A stretch of 64,000 nt of DNA from Ga0077555 sp964500805 (GTDB lineage Bacteria; Pseudomonadota; Alphaproteobacteria; Rhizobiales; Hyphomicrobiaceae): contig CAZCQH010000009.1 in assembly GCA_964500805.1 (NCBI GenBank), positions 1-64,000 of the forward strand. The letters run 5' to 3'. The notes below the pieces were generated by a model, which saw nothing but the letters and a program-made list of their open reading frames with translations, was not told the DNA's origin and searched no databases. Made by a program: the position numbers and the translations under genes. Of this stretch, positions 45,097 through 54,613 are shown one piece after another. Positions within the stretch are counted from its first letter, which is position 1. Every line of letters begins with the position of its first letter.

Positions 45097-47899
45097 TGCG
45101 GCGCGCGCGGGTTTCCACGCTGTCGCTTTGGTTTTGGCGCTCGTTCCTCAGGCGGCTGGTGCTGCTTCTTGCGACACACCCGCATTCGACCCCACTCAGC
45201 CTATAAGGCCCATTCCGGGCAACGATGGAACTGCTCCAGCGCTTGCCGCCGGAAGCTTCTATCCCCATGACGGAGAGCCAGCCGGATGCGGCTGCGACCT
45301 TGCGGCAGTCGTTGTGACGGACGGCCCCAAGGACGCACTTGTGATCCTTCGCGGCGAGAACAATGGCGCTTTCGTGCCGAAGCCGGAGAATCCCGTCATT
45401 GAAATCGGCAAGAATCCGGTCGGTCTGGTGAGCGGGCGGTTTGTTGAAAGGCGCGCGATTGAGCTCGATGATCTTGTGGTGGTGACCGGCAAGAGGGATG
45501 GCACGCCCGGGCGTGTCGCGCTGTTTGTTCCAGACCAAACCGGCCGTTATCAAAAGCTTGGTTCGGATGTGCTCGTCGGCTCTGCGCCGCGTGCAGTGGT
45601 CACCGGTCACTTCAACAGCGACGGAAAGCTCGACGTCGCAGTCCTGAGCGATAATTCGCAGCAACAAGTCGCGGTGTTGTTCGGCGACGGTGAGGGCGGC
45701 TTCGCTGCCGAGAACCCGGCGACCATTAGAGTTGCGAGCGGCGACGTAATGGGGTGGCTTGCCGCAGGCAAATTCGAAGGCAATACCGGCGCGGACGACA
45801 TCGCCATCGCCCACGGCGACGCCCAGGGGAATGTACGCGTCACGATTGCCCGGCGAACCCAAGCAGGTGCGTTTGAGGTGCAGCCACCGGTAACAATCGC
45901 TGGACACGAACCGTATGTCGCCGCCGGGAACTTCAGCGCGAGGACAGACGGGCTCAACGATCTGGCCGTCGCATTTGCCGATGTAAACGAAAACGGATCG
46001 GCTCTCATTCTCATCGGCGGGCGCCAGCCGACGCAGGCCCGCGCCGTCGCCAACAGACCAAAGTCAGTGGCGGCGGGAGATCTGAACGAGGATGGCAACA
46101 GCGACCTCATCATTGCGACGTTCACCGCAACCGAAGAGAACATCCCCGACGGTAAGATCGCCATCTATAGGGGAGTGGCGGCAGGAACGATCGATCTATC
46201 CCAGAAGCTTTGGGAGACTCCCCCCAGCCCAATTCTGCCTCGCGCCCTCGTCGTCGGCACCTTCGGCCGCGATCCGGTAACAGGTGTGCGTCACCACGGA
46301 CTCGCGGCGGCAAACGCCCCCAAGCTCAACACCATATCGATATATGTTGGCAACGGCACGGGCGCGTTCGCGGCGCCAACCGGCTTCGTCACGCTTATAC
46401 GGCGCGACGCGGCGCATTTCGTCGTCGCTGACTTCCACACCGTTGGGGGCAATGACCCAGTGCTCGATCTTGCCTATGTACGCCCAGATGAGGATACGGG
46501 CGAATTCTTGCTGACGGTCCTCCTCAGCAACGGCGAGCGGACGTTCCATGAAGTCGAAAACCCCGGCCCAAGGGTCGGACGCAGGCCGTTGCTCATGGCG
46601 GCTGGACGCTTCGATGACGATGACACGATTGATCTCGTGGTGGTCGACGCCAATCCCGGCGACAGCCAGGGCCGCCCGCGATTTCGCATTCTGGTCGGCG
46701 AAGGCGAAGGTAAGTTCAGCCGAGCGACCGGAGTTCCTGACGTTCTTCTCGAAGCAGGTGAAATCCCCGTCGACATCGCCACGGGCCAATTCAAGTTTGT
46801 CGATCCGGGCAAGCCGAGTGACATCGCCATAGTGAGCAAGAAGGGCGATGCGGGCACGCTAAGACGTTTCTTCAATGACGGTACGGGTCACTTCGACCTG
46901 GAGAAAATCGACCTCGGTTTTGTCCCAGAGCGAATGGTGGTTTCGAACACGTTCACCGACGCCGGAAACTATGATCTCGTCGTCAAGCGCGCAAACGACG
47001 AGTCTTTCGTGTTCTTCGAAAACGGCGGTGATGGCACATTCGTGCGCAGGGAGGCTTTTCGAAATCCGCCGAACGACAGGGAGACTTCAGGCCACTTTCT
47101 TGTCAGCGACGTCAACGCTGACAGCTTCGATGACATCGTCATGATCGATGACGACAAGACGATCGATGTGTTTCTCAACACTGGCTCCGGCAGGTTTGGG
47201 GTTCCAACCGGTACCCATTTCAAGAATGTCGAGGCTCTTGTCTCGCTCAAGCCCTCATTCAATCCTTTTCAGGCGACGTTCTTTCTCGAAGATTTTGGCG
47301 ACGGGAAACCCGGACTTGTGGGCTTGGTCAAGCCTGTCGGCAGCGCTGCGGCGATCGTCGCCGCCAAAGGCGATGGGCATGGGAGCTTCGTGGATGCGCG
47401 CATGGATGCGCTCGAGCTGAAGCAACCCTCAGGGCTCGATTTCAAGTTGAGGGAAGCTGAAACGGAGTTCAGCACCACTGACGAGACTCATTCTGAATTT
47501 ACACAGATCGAGGCGCTGCTCGATTCGGGCATTGCCGGCAGGTTCGCCAACGCCGAGCTCGGTAACCAGCTTCCGGATCTTGGATTCCTGTCTCGGGCAG
47601 AAAAGAGGCGGACTGAAGCCGATGCGTGCCAGTCTGATCCTGAACCAAACCCGGGACCGGATGAGGAATGTACAGACCCAGAGCCGGACTGCCTCAACCC
47701 GATTCGTTGCCCCAGCCCGAAGTGCATTGGCTCTTGCATTCCCCCGCCACCCTGCCAGGACCCTCCCTGCTCTAATCCTCCTCCACCCATGTGCCTCGCA
47801 AAATGTTTACCTGATTGCGTCTTCACTCCCCGAGATCCGTACTGCAGAATCGTGCACGATGCCGTTTACCTCGTTGTTTATCGCAACACCTGCGATTGA
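45071..47899 (+). CDS. Exported FG-GAP/VCBS beta-propeller protein with Cys/Pro-rich tail
   Basis: This 942-aa protein starts at an ATG with TAGGAGG seven bases upstream, inside the end of the previous gene. A signal peptide (1-33, ending QAAGAAS) is followed by about 12-14 FG-GAP/VCBS-like repeats (for example GHFNSDGKLDVAVLSD, AGDLNEDGNSDLIIAT, VSDVNADSFDDIVMID). These have Ca-binding DxNxDG-type loops and should form one or two propellers. The last ~95 residues are Pro- and Cys-rich with about 15 cysteines, likely disulfide-bonded. Such repeats bind ligands at the cell surface. It is translationally coupled to the 1438-aa protein. Confidence 0.88.
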   Translation: MPTQSPWSSAARAGFHAVALVLALVPQAAGAASCDTPAFDPTQPIRPIPGNDGTAPALAAGSFYPHDGEPAGCGCDLAAVVVTDGPKDALVILRGENNGAFVPKPENPVIEIGKNPVGLVSGRFVERRAIELDDLVVVTGKRDGTPGRVALFVPDQTGRYQKLGSDVLVGSAPRAVVTGHFNSDGKLDVAVLSDNSQQQVAVLFGDGEGGFAAENPATIRVASGDVMGWLAAGKFEGNTGADDIAIAHGDAQGNVRVTIARRTQAGAFEVQPPVTIAGHEPYVAAGNFSARTDGLNDLAVAFADVNENGSALILIGGRQPTQARAVANRPKSVAAGDLNEDGNSDLIIATFTATEENIPDGKIAIYRGVAAGTIDLSQKLWETPPSPILPRALVVGTFGRDPVTGVRHHGLAAANAPKLNTISIYVGNGTGAFAAPTGFVTLIRRDAAHFVVADFHTVGGNDPVLDLAYVRPDEDTGEFLLTVLLSNGERTFHEVENPGPRVGRRPLLMAAGRFDDDDTIDLVVVDANPGDSQGRPRFRILVGEGEGKFSRATGVPDVLLEAGEIPVDIATGQFKFVDPGKPSDIAIVSKKGDAGTLRRFFNDGTGHFDLEKIDLGFVPERMVVSNTFTDAGNYDLVVKRANDESFVFFENGGDGTFVRREAFRNPPNDRETSGHFLVSDVNADSFDDIVMIDDDKTIDVFLNTGSGRFGVPTGTHFKNVEALVSLKPSFNPFQATFFLEDFGDGKPGLVGLVKPVGSAAAIVAAKGDGHGSFVDARMDALELKQPSGLDFKLREAETEFSTTDETHSEFTQIEALLDSGIAGRFANAELGNQLPDLGFLSRAEKRRTEADACQSDPEPNPGPDEECTDPEPDCLNPIRCPSPKCIGSCIPPPPCQDPPCSNPPPPMCLAKCLPDCVFTPRDPYCRIVHDAVYLVVYRNTCD

Positions 47900-48027
47900 T
47901 AGCAGCGGACTTTTCGAGCGCTCAGAGTTCCGGCGCCTTCGCGGGTCGCGATCGTTCGTGCCGCAAGCTTTTTTCATGACCCGCCGGCCATCGGTCTGCA
48001 AGCATAGAAGGACGCAAGGAGGTTGTG

Positions 48028-48837
48028 ATGCCAGAAGTAGATCCTCAAGCAAGGCAACAGCTCAAGCAACAGTCGCGTCAGTTCGCATTAACGTGCGCCA
48101 AAGCGTCTGGTGTACTGGCAGTGGTCGGCGGCATTATGAGTATTCTACCCCACGATCAACTAAAAGCCGCCGGGAGGCTCGCCTCCGTGTCGGCTGCAAT
48201 GATCGGCCTGGTCGGGACCTACTACTTTGTCGTGGCAGCGGATCCCCCGCGGGACGATTTCGATCAAGTGTGGATCACAGGCGCGACTATCGATGATGCT
48301 TCCGTCCCGACGGAAGAACCGCTGCGTAGCTTTCACTTGCTGGCGGCACGGCACATGCAACTGTCCGACGCTTGCTACGCGCTCCTCGTCGCGCTGGAGC
48401 GACATGACGGCGCTATAGCCGCGGGCGATTTCAATGCTGCTGGAGTCCAGGCCGACGCGGTGAGTCAGAATGCCAATGCTTGCATCGAGCTCCAGGATAC
48501 CATTCGCGATTCAATTCTCACGATCAACGAGACATGGATTACGGCAAAGCAGGAGTTCGAAGTTGGGTTTGAAAGTACGAGTCTCAAAGAAGTGCAGGCG
48601 TTTTACCAAGAATGTTGGGGATCGCCGCCCGCCGCGCCGGGCGCGGCGCTCGATGAAGTTGCGAGCGGCGTAAGCGGCGCCGCGGATGATGTGCTGGAGC
48701 CGTTCGATCCCGAGGCGGCGCACCCAATATTGTCGGCGACGGAGATGCCGAAAGAACCCGAGAGTCCGCTTGACGACGCCTTTGCGATCGACCTGGCGAA
48801 TCTGTCGGACGCGATGGCAACGCTCGTACGTCGGTAA
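48028..48837 (+). CDS. Two-helix membrane protein at the end of the cluster
   Basis: This 269-aa protein has AAGGAGG five bases before the ATG at 48028. A basic/Gln-rich N-terminus (about 1-25) precedes two membrane helices (about 27-46 and 54-74). The large C-terminal domain is helical and acidic (about 90-269), with Ala/Gly/Pro-rich linkers. It is 128 bp behind the propeller gene in the same direction and probably in the same operon. The arrangement of a paired membrane anchor plus helical domain resembles SLATT-like sensors only loosely, and I do not assign a family. Confidence 0.72.
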   Translation: MPEVDPQARQQLKQQSRQFALTCAKASGVLAVVGGIMSILPHDQLKAAGRLASVSAAMIGLVGTYYFVVAADPPRDDFDQVWITGATIDDASVPTEEPLRSFHLLAARHMQLSDACYALLVALERHDGAIAAGDFNAAGVQADAVSQNANACIELQDTIRDSILTINETWITAKQEFEVGFESTSLKEVQAFYQECWGSPPAAPGAALDEVASGVSGAADDVLEPFDPEAAHPILSATEMPKEPESPLDDAFAIDLANLSDAMATLVRR

Positions 48838-49092
48838 AAAGCGTGGAGAGGAGATTCCGACCTTACGCCGTGCGTGGCAGGGTGGCCTCCCCTGCGACGC
48901 GACGTGAAATTAAGCGCCGCCCAGGAGCATATGTGCCAACTCTCAGATTGTTGCGCTTGCCCCGCTATGGACGGTATGTGCAAGGATATAGCGAGTCGAC
49001 TAGTCCCGGTTTAGGACTGCCTAGATATCGATGAAAAATTAGGGCCCACTTGCACTGGGCGTGAGAAACAGCAGAGGTGCTTAAGGCTCTCC
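48838..49092. other. Spacer after the cluster
   Basis: I see no supported gene, repeat or clear terminator in these 255 bp. Base composition becomes more AT-rich near 49000-49050, before the next short frame. Confidence 0.3.
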
Positions 49093-49437
49093 ATGGATCT
49101 GTTCATACATGAAGCAATCATCAACGGATTCGGAGCGTTCGAGTTTGACCTTCCTACTCGTTTAAGCGCGGCTGACGTCGACCCTGCAGAGAAGGCACGC
49201 TTTCTCGCCATCATCGACGCTATCGTAGATGTCCTGAACGCGCCGAATGCCGGCGCTGCGCTAAGCGTGGCGGGGCACGCGGACGGCCACGACGTGGCGG
49301 GGCTAAGCCACATTGAGCGCCTCGCAGTCGAGAAGAATTCGAGCGTGGAACGGATGAAGAGTTCTAAGACTCTCATGTTCGCCTGTGTCGTCCAGTACCT
49401 AACCGTGTTCCCTAGTTTGGTGTTCCCAATACGGTGA
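49093..49437 (+). CDS. Short hypothetical protein, possibly truncated
   Basis: This 114-aa frame begins MDLFIHEAIINGFGAFEFDL and has an ordered helical part (DPAEKARFLAIIDAIVDVL). It then reads VAGHADGHDVAGLSHIERLAVEK, which loosely recalls OmpA-like repeats. The last ~25 residues are unlike the rest, so the original gene may have been longer. The ribosome-binding site is weak. The assignment as a real gene is tentative. Confidence 0.45.
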   Translation: MDLFIHEAIINGFGAFEFDLPTRLSAADVDPAEKARFLAIIDAIVDVLNAPNAGAALSVAGHADGHDVAGLSHIERLAVEKNSSVERMKSSKTLMFACVVQYLTVFPSLVFPIR

Positions 49438-49477
49438 TCCTAGTTTGTGACGCTAGGTGCGATGTGATGTTGCGCAG

Positions 49478-49500
49478 TTGGTTTGCAATTTGGTTTGCAA
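49478..49500. repeat. Tandem 11-bp direct repeat
   Basis: TTGGTTTGCAA occurs twice, at 49478-49488 and 49490-49500, one base apart. It lies in the leader region of the cyclase gene and could be an activator or repressor binding site. It is seen directly; the role is unknown. Confidence 0.6.
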
Positions 49501-49532
49501 CCTCCCTTACACTGCCGACCGATTTCGAGGGT

Positions 49533-49588
49533 AAAGCGGACATCCCTGAGCCGCTTGTCAATGTCCGCTAATGACCCAAAGCGGACAT
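49533..49588. repeat. Rhizobial-type palindromic repeat, copy 1 (with a half copy)
   Basis: ATGTCCGCT (49561-49569) and AGCGGACAT (49580-49588) are perfect 9-bp arms around AATGACCCAA. A half copy (AAAGCGGACAT) lies at 49533-49543. The same palindrome recurs at 54.05, 54.1, 57.63, 57.68, 60.84 and 61.41 kb, always between genes. Confidence 0.8.
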
Positions 49589-49687
49589 GCCCGATCTAAG
49601 AGACCGAAGGGGGGCTGCTTACATCAGGCGTGCCAGGCAGGAGATGGCGGGATAGACTCGAGTTCGTCACGACGAGAGCGTCGGGTG

Positions 49688-52600
49688 ATGACCATGGAGC
49701 ACATTGCCGACTGGCTTAAGCAGCGGGGTATGTCCGAGTACGCCCAGCGCTTCGTTGAGAACCGTATTGATCTGAGTGCTCTCCTCGATCTGACAGACCA
49801 GGATCTGGAGAAGCTGGGGGTCTTGCTTGGCGATCGACGCAAGTTGCTTCGTTGGATTGCCGACCTCAAAGGCGTTGAGAAAGTCGCATCCATCGGCGGC
49901 ATTGCGGCTGGGCCACCCGCCGGGCTGGGTCTGGCAGATTCAGCCGAGCGCCGGCAAGTCACAGTGATGTTCTCTGACCTTGTTGGTTCAACGGCACTCT
50001 CCGCCCGCATGGACCCGGAAGATCTGCGTGAGGTTGTTTTGGGCTTTCAGAACATTGTCGCCGAAACGGTGCGCCGCTTCGATGGGTTTATTGCGAGATA
50101 TCATGGCGACGGGGTGCTGATTTATTTCGGCTATCCACACGCGCACGAGGACGATCCCGAACGGGCGGTAAGGGCGGGGCTTGCGCTGATCGCAGCGGTA
50201 GCCGCGCTCGAGTCGCGCGCGCCCCTGCAGGCTCGCGTCGGAATTGCGACCGGGCTGGTCGTCGTCGGCGACCTGATTGGAGCCGGAGATACGAAGGAGC
50301 GCAGCATCGTCGGCGAGACGCCGAACGTAGCGGCGCGCCTGCAAGCGATCGGCGAGCCAAACACCATCGTCATTGCTGACAGCACGCGAAAACTTCTCGG
50401 CGATCTTTTTGAGCTGCAAGCTCTCGAAACCAGAGACCTCAAGGGCTTCTCCAGGCCAGTGCGACCATGGGCTGTGCTTCGGCCTAGTCGCGTCGAAGGT
50501 CGCTTCGACGCCCTGCACACGACTGGACTGACGGCACTCGTTGGACGGGAAGAAGAGTTTGAATTGCTTCTGCGGCGCTGGTCCAGGGCAAAGGCTGGCG
50601 AAGGCCAAGTCGCGTTAGTTTCAGGCGAGCCGGGTATCGGGAAATCACGGCTCGCGGCCGCGCTACTGGAACAGCTTGCTACCGAACCGCACACGCGCTT
50701 GCGTTATTTTTGTTCTCCGCGGCACACCGATAGCGCGCTTTATCCGATCATCGCTCAGTTGGAACGCGCCTTTGCGCTGGCGCACGACGACAAGCCGCAA
50801 GCGAAGCTAGACAAGCTCGAGGCGGTGCTCACACAGACCTCGACCTCTTTGCGGGATGCCTCAATCTTCGCCAGTCTACTCTCTCTCCCGAACGATGGAC
50901 GTTTTCCAGAGCTCGAGCTTAACCCGCAGGAGCGCAGGAAAAAAACGTTCGATGCTGTGACAGACCAACTTGCCAAATTGGCAAAGAAGGAACCGGTGCT
51001 GATCATCTTCGAAGATGTGCATTGGATCGACCCGACAAGTCTCGAGTTGCTTGGCCGGATCATCAATCGAATCAAAGGTCTTCGAGTGCTGCTCATTGTA
51101 ACTTTCCGCCCCGAGTTCAACACGCCATGGGTAGGAGAGTCGCATGTGGCGAGCCTGACGCTCGGCCGGCTTGGGGCGCACGAAGTTGTTGCCGTCATTG
51201 CGGCGTTGGTGGGAAAGGAGGCGCTACCGACAGATGTGATGGCTGAGATTGTGGAGCGTACCGACGGCATTCCTCTCTTCGTGGAGGAGATGACGAAGGC
51301 GGTTCTCGAGGTCGAGAGCGAGGGCTCGACGCGGCAGGTTGCTTCGGCGATTCCGCTTCCGACTTCAGCGGTCCCAGCAAGTTTGCACGCATCACTTATG
51401 GCGCGGCTCGACCGGCTCGGCCCTGGCAAACAAGTGGCGCAGGTCGGCGCAGCAATTGGTCGAACGTTTTCGCACGCCCTGTTGACTTCACTGATGGGCG
51501 AATCTGAAAGAGAAATCGAAGGATTGCACCGTCTTATTCAAGCTGGCTTGCTATTCCGACAAGGGGTGCCACCGCATGCGACGTACTTGTTCAAGCATGC
51601 TCTGGTTCAGGATGCTGCCTATGGCTTGCTGCTGCGCGAGTCGAGACGCGCGCTTCACGGCCGCATTGCTGAAACCGTTGAAAGCAGGTTCGCGGAGATC
51701 GCCGAGAGCCAGCCAGAGCTGCTGGCACGCCACTACACCGAGGCCGGCCTGATTGCAAAAGCCGCGGGCCTCTGGGGCAAAGCGGGAGAGCGGTCACTAG
51801 CACGCTCGGCGCTGGTCGAAGCTGCGGCGCAACTCACGCGTGCCCTTGAACAGTTGGCGACCTTGCCCGGCACAGCGCCCCTGCGTCGTGAACAGCTTAG
51901 GCTACAAATCGCGCTTGCGCACGCTTTGATGCACACCAGAGGTTACGCGGCGCCTGAGACGAAGGCCGCTTTTGACCAGGCATTGTTGTATATCGAGCAA
52001 GCAGAAGCGCTCGGAGAACTTCCCGAAGACCCGTTGTTGCTTTTCTCTATCCTCTGCGGATTCTGGATTGCAAAGTTTGTGGCATTCGATGGCGATGCGG
52101 CGTGCGAGCTTGCTGCGCAGTTTATGGAGCTTGCGGAGAAGCAAGGGACAACAATCCCGCTTATGGTTGGGCATCGCCTTAAGGGCGCTTCCTTATTTTT
52201 CACGGGTCGCCCGGCCGAAGGCCGGGCACATCTTGATCAAGCGATCGCACTTTACGATCCCGCCGAACATCGTCCGCTGGCGACGCGATTCGGCCAAGAC
52301 AGTGGAGTGGCAAGTTTAACCTGGCGGTCGTGGGCTCTTTGGATTCTTGGCTATCCTGAGGCTGCGCGAGTCGACGCCGAGCACGCCCTCCTAGATGCTC
52401 GTGCGATTGGGCAGGCCGCCACGCTGATGTTCGCGCTGCGGCATACTAGCGTCTTACATACTTGGCGGGGAAACTACGCGGCAGCAAATGCTGCGCTTGA
52501 TGAACTTGTGGTACTCGCGCATGAAAAAGACGCCACGCTTTGGAAGGCCACAGAAATGGGGGACAGAGGTTGCCTACTCAGTCTGACTCGACAAGCCTCA

Positions 52601-53068
52601 GACGCTGTCCAAATGCTCACCTCCGGGAGGGCGGCAATGCGGGCAACGGGAGCAACTCTTAATTCTCCACTAGTGGAGACACACTTGGCACACGCCCACG
52701 CGCAACTCGGGCAGTTCGATGACGCTTGGCACTGCATTGGCGAAGCGATGACAATTTTGGAAACGACCAAAGAAAATTTCTGGGAGGCCGAGATCCATCG
52801 CACGGCCGGTGAAGTTACGCTCTTGTCGCCCCAACACGATGCGGTGAAAGCGGCAACCCATTTCGAGCGAGCCCTAAGTATTGCGCGTGAGCAAGAGGCA
52901 AAGTCCTGGGAGCTGCGGGTGGCAGTGAGCATGGCCCGGCTTTGGCGGGATCAGGACAAACGACGGGAGGCTCGCGATCTCCTCGCCGGGGTTTATGCCT
53001 GGTTCAGCGAGGGCTTCGACACTCTTGGCTTGAAGCAGGCCAGGACGTTGCTCGAGGACCTGGCCTAA
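49688..53068 (+). CDS. SAM domain, class III nucleotide cyclase, ATPase and TPR fusion
   Basis: This 1126-aa protein has a SAM domain (about 1-60, MEHIADWLKQRGMSEYAQRF). A class III cyclase catalytic domain follows (about 85-250, FSDLVGST with metal Asp near 96 and HGDGVLIYFG). An AAA/STAND ATPase module has GEPGIGKS near 314-321 and VHWIDPTSLELL as the Walker B region. The rest is a helical TPR-rich half (about 640-1110). I chose the ATG at 49688 (MTMEHIADW). Such fusions are abundant in Bradyrhizobium and probably make cAMP in response to a bound signal. It is monocistronic and preceded by palindromic and direct repeats. Confidence 0.92.
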   Translation: MTMEHIADWLKQRGMSEYAQRFVENRIDLSALLDLTDQDLEKLGVLLGDRRKLLRWIADLKGVEKVASIGGIAAGPPAGLGLADSAERRQVTVMFSDLVGSTALSARMDPEDLREVVLGFQNIVAETVRRFDGFIARYHGDGVLIYFGYPHAHEDDPERAVRAGLALIAAVAALESRAPLQARVGIATGLVVVGDLIGAGDTKERSIVGETPNVAARLQAIGEPNTIVIADSTRKLLGDLFELQALETRDLKGFSRPVRPWAVLRPSRVEGRFDALHTTGLTALVGREEEFELLLRRWSRAKAGEGQVALVSGEPGIGKSRLAAALLEQLATEPHTRLRYFCSPRHTDSALYPIIAQLERAFALAHDDKPQAKLDKLEAVLTQTSTSLRDASIFASLLSLPNDGRFPELELNPQERRKKTFDAVTDQLAKLAKKEPVLIIFEDVHWIDPTSLELLGRIINRIKGLRVLLIVTFRPEFNTPWVGESHVASLTLGRLGAHEVVAVIAALVGKEALPTDVMAEIVERTDGIPLFVEEMTKAVLEVESEGSTRQVASAIPLPTSAVPASLHASLMARLDRLGPGKQVAQVGAAIGRTFSHALLTSLMGESEREIEGLHRLIQAGLLFRQGVPPHATYLFKHALVQDAAYGLLLRESRRALHGRIAETVESRFAEIAESQPELLARHYTEAGLIAKAAGLWGKAGERSLARSALVEAAAQLTRALEQLATLPGTAPLRREQLRLQIALAHALMHTRGYAAPETKAAFDQALLYIEQAEALGELPEDPLLLFSILCGFWIAKFVAFDGDAACELAAQFMELAEKQGTTIPLMVGHRLKGASLFFTGRPAEGRAHLDQAIALYDPAEHRPLATRFGQDSGVASLTWRSWALWILGYPEAARVDAEHALLDARAIGQAATLMFALRHTSVLHTWRGNYAAANAALDELVVLAHEKDATLWKATEMGDRGCLLSLTRQASDAVQMLTSGRAAMRATGATLNSPLVETHLAHAHAQLGQFDDAWHCIGEAMTILETTKENFWEAEIHRTAGEVTLLSPQHDAVKAATHFERALSIAREQEAKSWELRVAVSMARLWRDQDKRREARDLLAGVYAWFSEGFDTLGLKQARTLLEDLA

Positions 53069-53132
53069 TTCTGTACTCCCGACGAGGTGCGAAGGTTGCG
53101 ACCGCGTCGCGACCCCCCGCCGGCTCGACCGT

Positions 53133-53855
53133 TCAGCGCAAGGCGACGATGGCCAGGCGGCCATCGGTGTGCCAGGGATCCCCGCCGCCATTCTTGCCCT
53201 CAAGCTCGGCGTGGAAGTCGTCCATCCACTCGACCGACTGCACCACGCCTGCCCGTTGCAGTTCGGCGACCAGCCGGTCGCGCTCGGCGTCGACGTCCGG
53301 CGCGATGTGATGGGTCACCTGTCCGGTGGTGTGGCTTAGCCCCACGCTTTTGTCGAAGGTCGCGGCGCCGAACCAGCCCGGGCGGTCCTCATACAATTGG
53401 TCCCAGCGCCAGAAGCGAACATGATGCCGCTTGCCCGGACCGCCGGGCATGGGCTGCTCGAAGGCGAGGTCCTGTTTGCGGCCGAACAGGAAAAGATTGC
53501 TCACCGGCGCATCATCGTCGGAGCGGCGGAGCACGGTGTCGGCGGCGATGCGCATGCTACTTGCCACGGTGATCGGGTTCGCCGGGTACCAGCCTGCCGC
53601 CCTCATGCCGCGCACGAGGTCGGCCTCATCACCGACGAGGCCGATATTGACCGGATCGCCGGGGTGTCCGTCCCCGGTCTTGGTGATGCGATCGACCCGA
53701 GTAAGAAGTGGGTGGCGGCGAAAATGGAACGCCCACAGTCTCGGTACGATCACATAGGCGCCCACGGCCCAGAGAAGCGCGATCAACAGCAGTGTTTTGG
53801 TTTCCGGCAGATGCAAGGTTGCTGTCCCGCGTTCCAGGGCGCCGGCTGGATGCAC
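53133..53855 (-). CDS. LssY C-terminal domain protein
   Basis: This 240-aa protein has one membrane segment (about 20-42, TLLLIALLWAVGAYVIVP) and then an LssY_C-like domain (VNIGLVGDEADLVRGMRAAG, with FDKSVGLSHTTGQVTHHI). The domain is named from a protein of a secretion locus but has no proven activity. The start is GTG at 53855; a nearby ATG is out of frame. It is convergent with the cyclase gene and has no obvious operon partner. Confidence 0.8.
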   Translation of the reverse strand: MHPAGALERGTATLHLPETKTLLLIALLWAVGAYVIVPRLWAFHFRRHPLLTRVDRITKTGDGHPGDPVNIGLVGDEADLVRGMRAAGWYPANPITVASSMRIAADTVLRRSDDDAPVSNLFLFGRKQDLAFEQPMPGGPGKRHHVRFWRWDQLYEDRPGWFGAATFDKSVGLSHTTGQVTHHIAPDVDAERDRLVAELQRAGVVQSVEWMDDFHAELEGKNGGGDPWHTDGRLAIVALR

Positions 53856-54159
53856 CGACCCATAATTTTCAATTTTCGTAACTAACAGCAGTTTGACGCA
53901 GAGAAGCGGTTCGAAGGGAACCTCACGACATTCTCGGCGACCGTCAAATTTTAACCCACACCCGTTTCTAATTTACGTGCATGGGGTTGCAGAGATTACA
54001 TGGCTTAGCGTCAAGGCCCGAAGTTTATCCAAGTGCAGTATGTCGTCCCGGCAATGTCCGCTAATGGCACGAAGCAGACCAAAGCGCCCACACGCGGTTA
54101 CGTCAGCTTCTGACCCATAGCGGACGTGGCCGACCAACATTAGCGGCAACGCTGCCGCT
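53856..54159. repeat. Spacer with two degenerate palindrome copies
   Basis: No gene. Copy 2a (ATGTCCGCTAATGGCACGAA, 54054-54080) and copy 2b (CAGCTTCTGACCCATAGCGGAC, about 54104-54124) are decayed relatives of the 49.56-kb palindrome. Confidence 0.6.
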
Positions 54160-54561
54160 CTACTGTTGCGGGGTGCAGCTTCCGAATTGAGCGTAGGTCT
54201 TGCCTAGATTGGCAATCGACATGGACATTTGACCCGTATCCTTGGCCACTACAGCGGTCCATGTCAGCAGACCGTGCCTACCATGCAGGATGAGCACTTG
54301 CGGGTCTTCGTAGACGTCTCCTTGGCTAAATAGCCCCTCGCCGCCGAACAGTCCGGAGAACAACCTCTTCTCTCTCACGTTGAGTGTCACTGATGGCGGT
54401 AGATTGGCTTGCGCGGCCGACACCCGCTGACAACCGGCAACGGCGGTGCACTCGAAAATCTCGGCGACCGAACACGCATAACCCGGACCGGCAACCGCCG
54501 GTCTGGGCGCGAGTGTTAGCGTTGCAATTAGTGCCCACAACGTGAAAGTCGATATTCGCAT
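54160..54561 (-). CDS. Exported small protein, unknown family
   Basis: This 133-aa protein has a clear signal peptide (1-25, ending RPAVAG). Four cysteines (CSVAEIFECTAVAGC near 30-45 and CTPQQ at the end) suggest disulfides. I chose the ATG at 54561 because it opens the signal peptide and follows a GGGGGA sequence. It lies 52 bp downstream of the HAD phosphatase gene in the same direction and may be co-transcribed. Function is unknown. Confidence 0.72.
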   Translation of the reverse strand: MRISTFTLWALIATLTLAPRPAVAGPGYACSVAEIFECTAVAGCQRVSAAQANLPPSVTLNVREKRLFSGLFGGEGLFSQGDVYEDPQVLILHGRHGLLTWTAVVAKDTGQMSMSIANLGKTYAQFGSCTPQQ

Positions 54562-54613
54562 TACATTCCCCCACGTTCGATGTGCCAATTTGCTCTTCAG
54601 ATTTTGCCGGGGA

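Noticed and set aside
32494..48837. Contractile injection system or phage tail
   Set aside because: No sheath, tube, baseplate, spike or AAA ATPase motif is visible, so I do not use that name.
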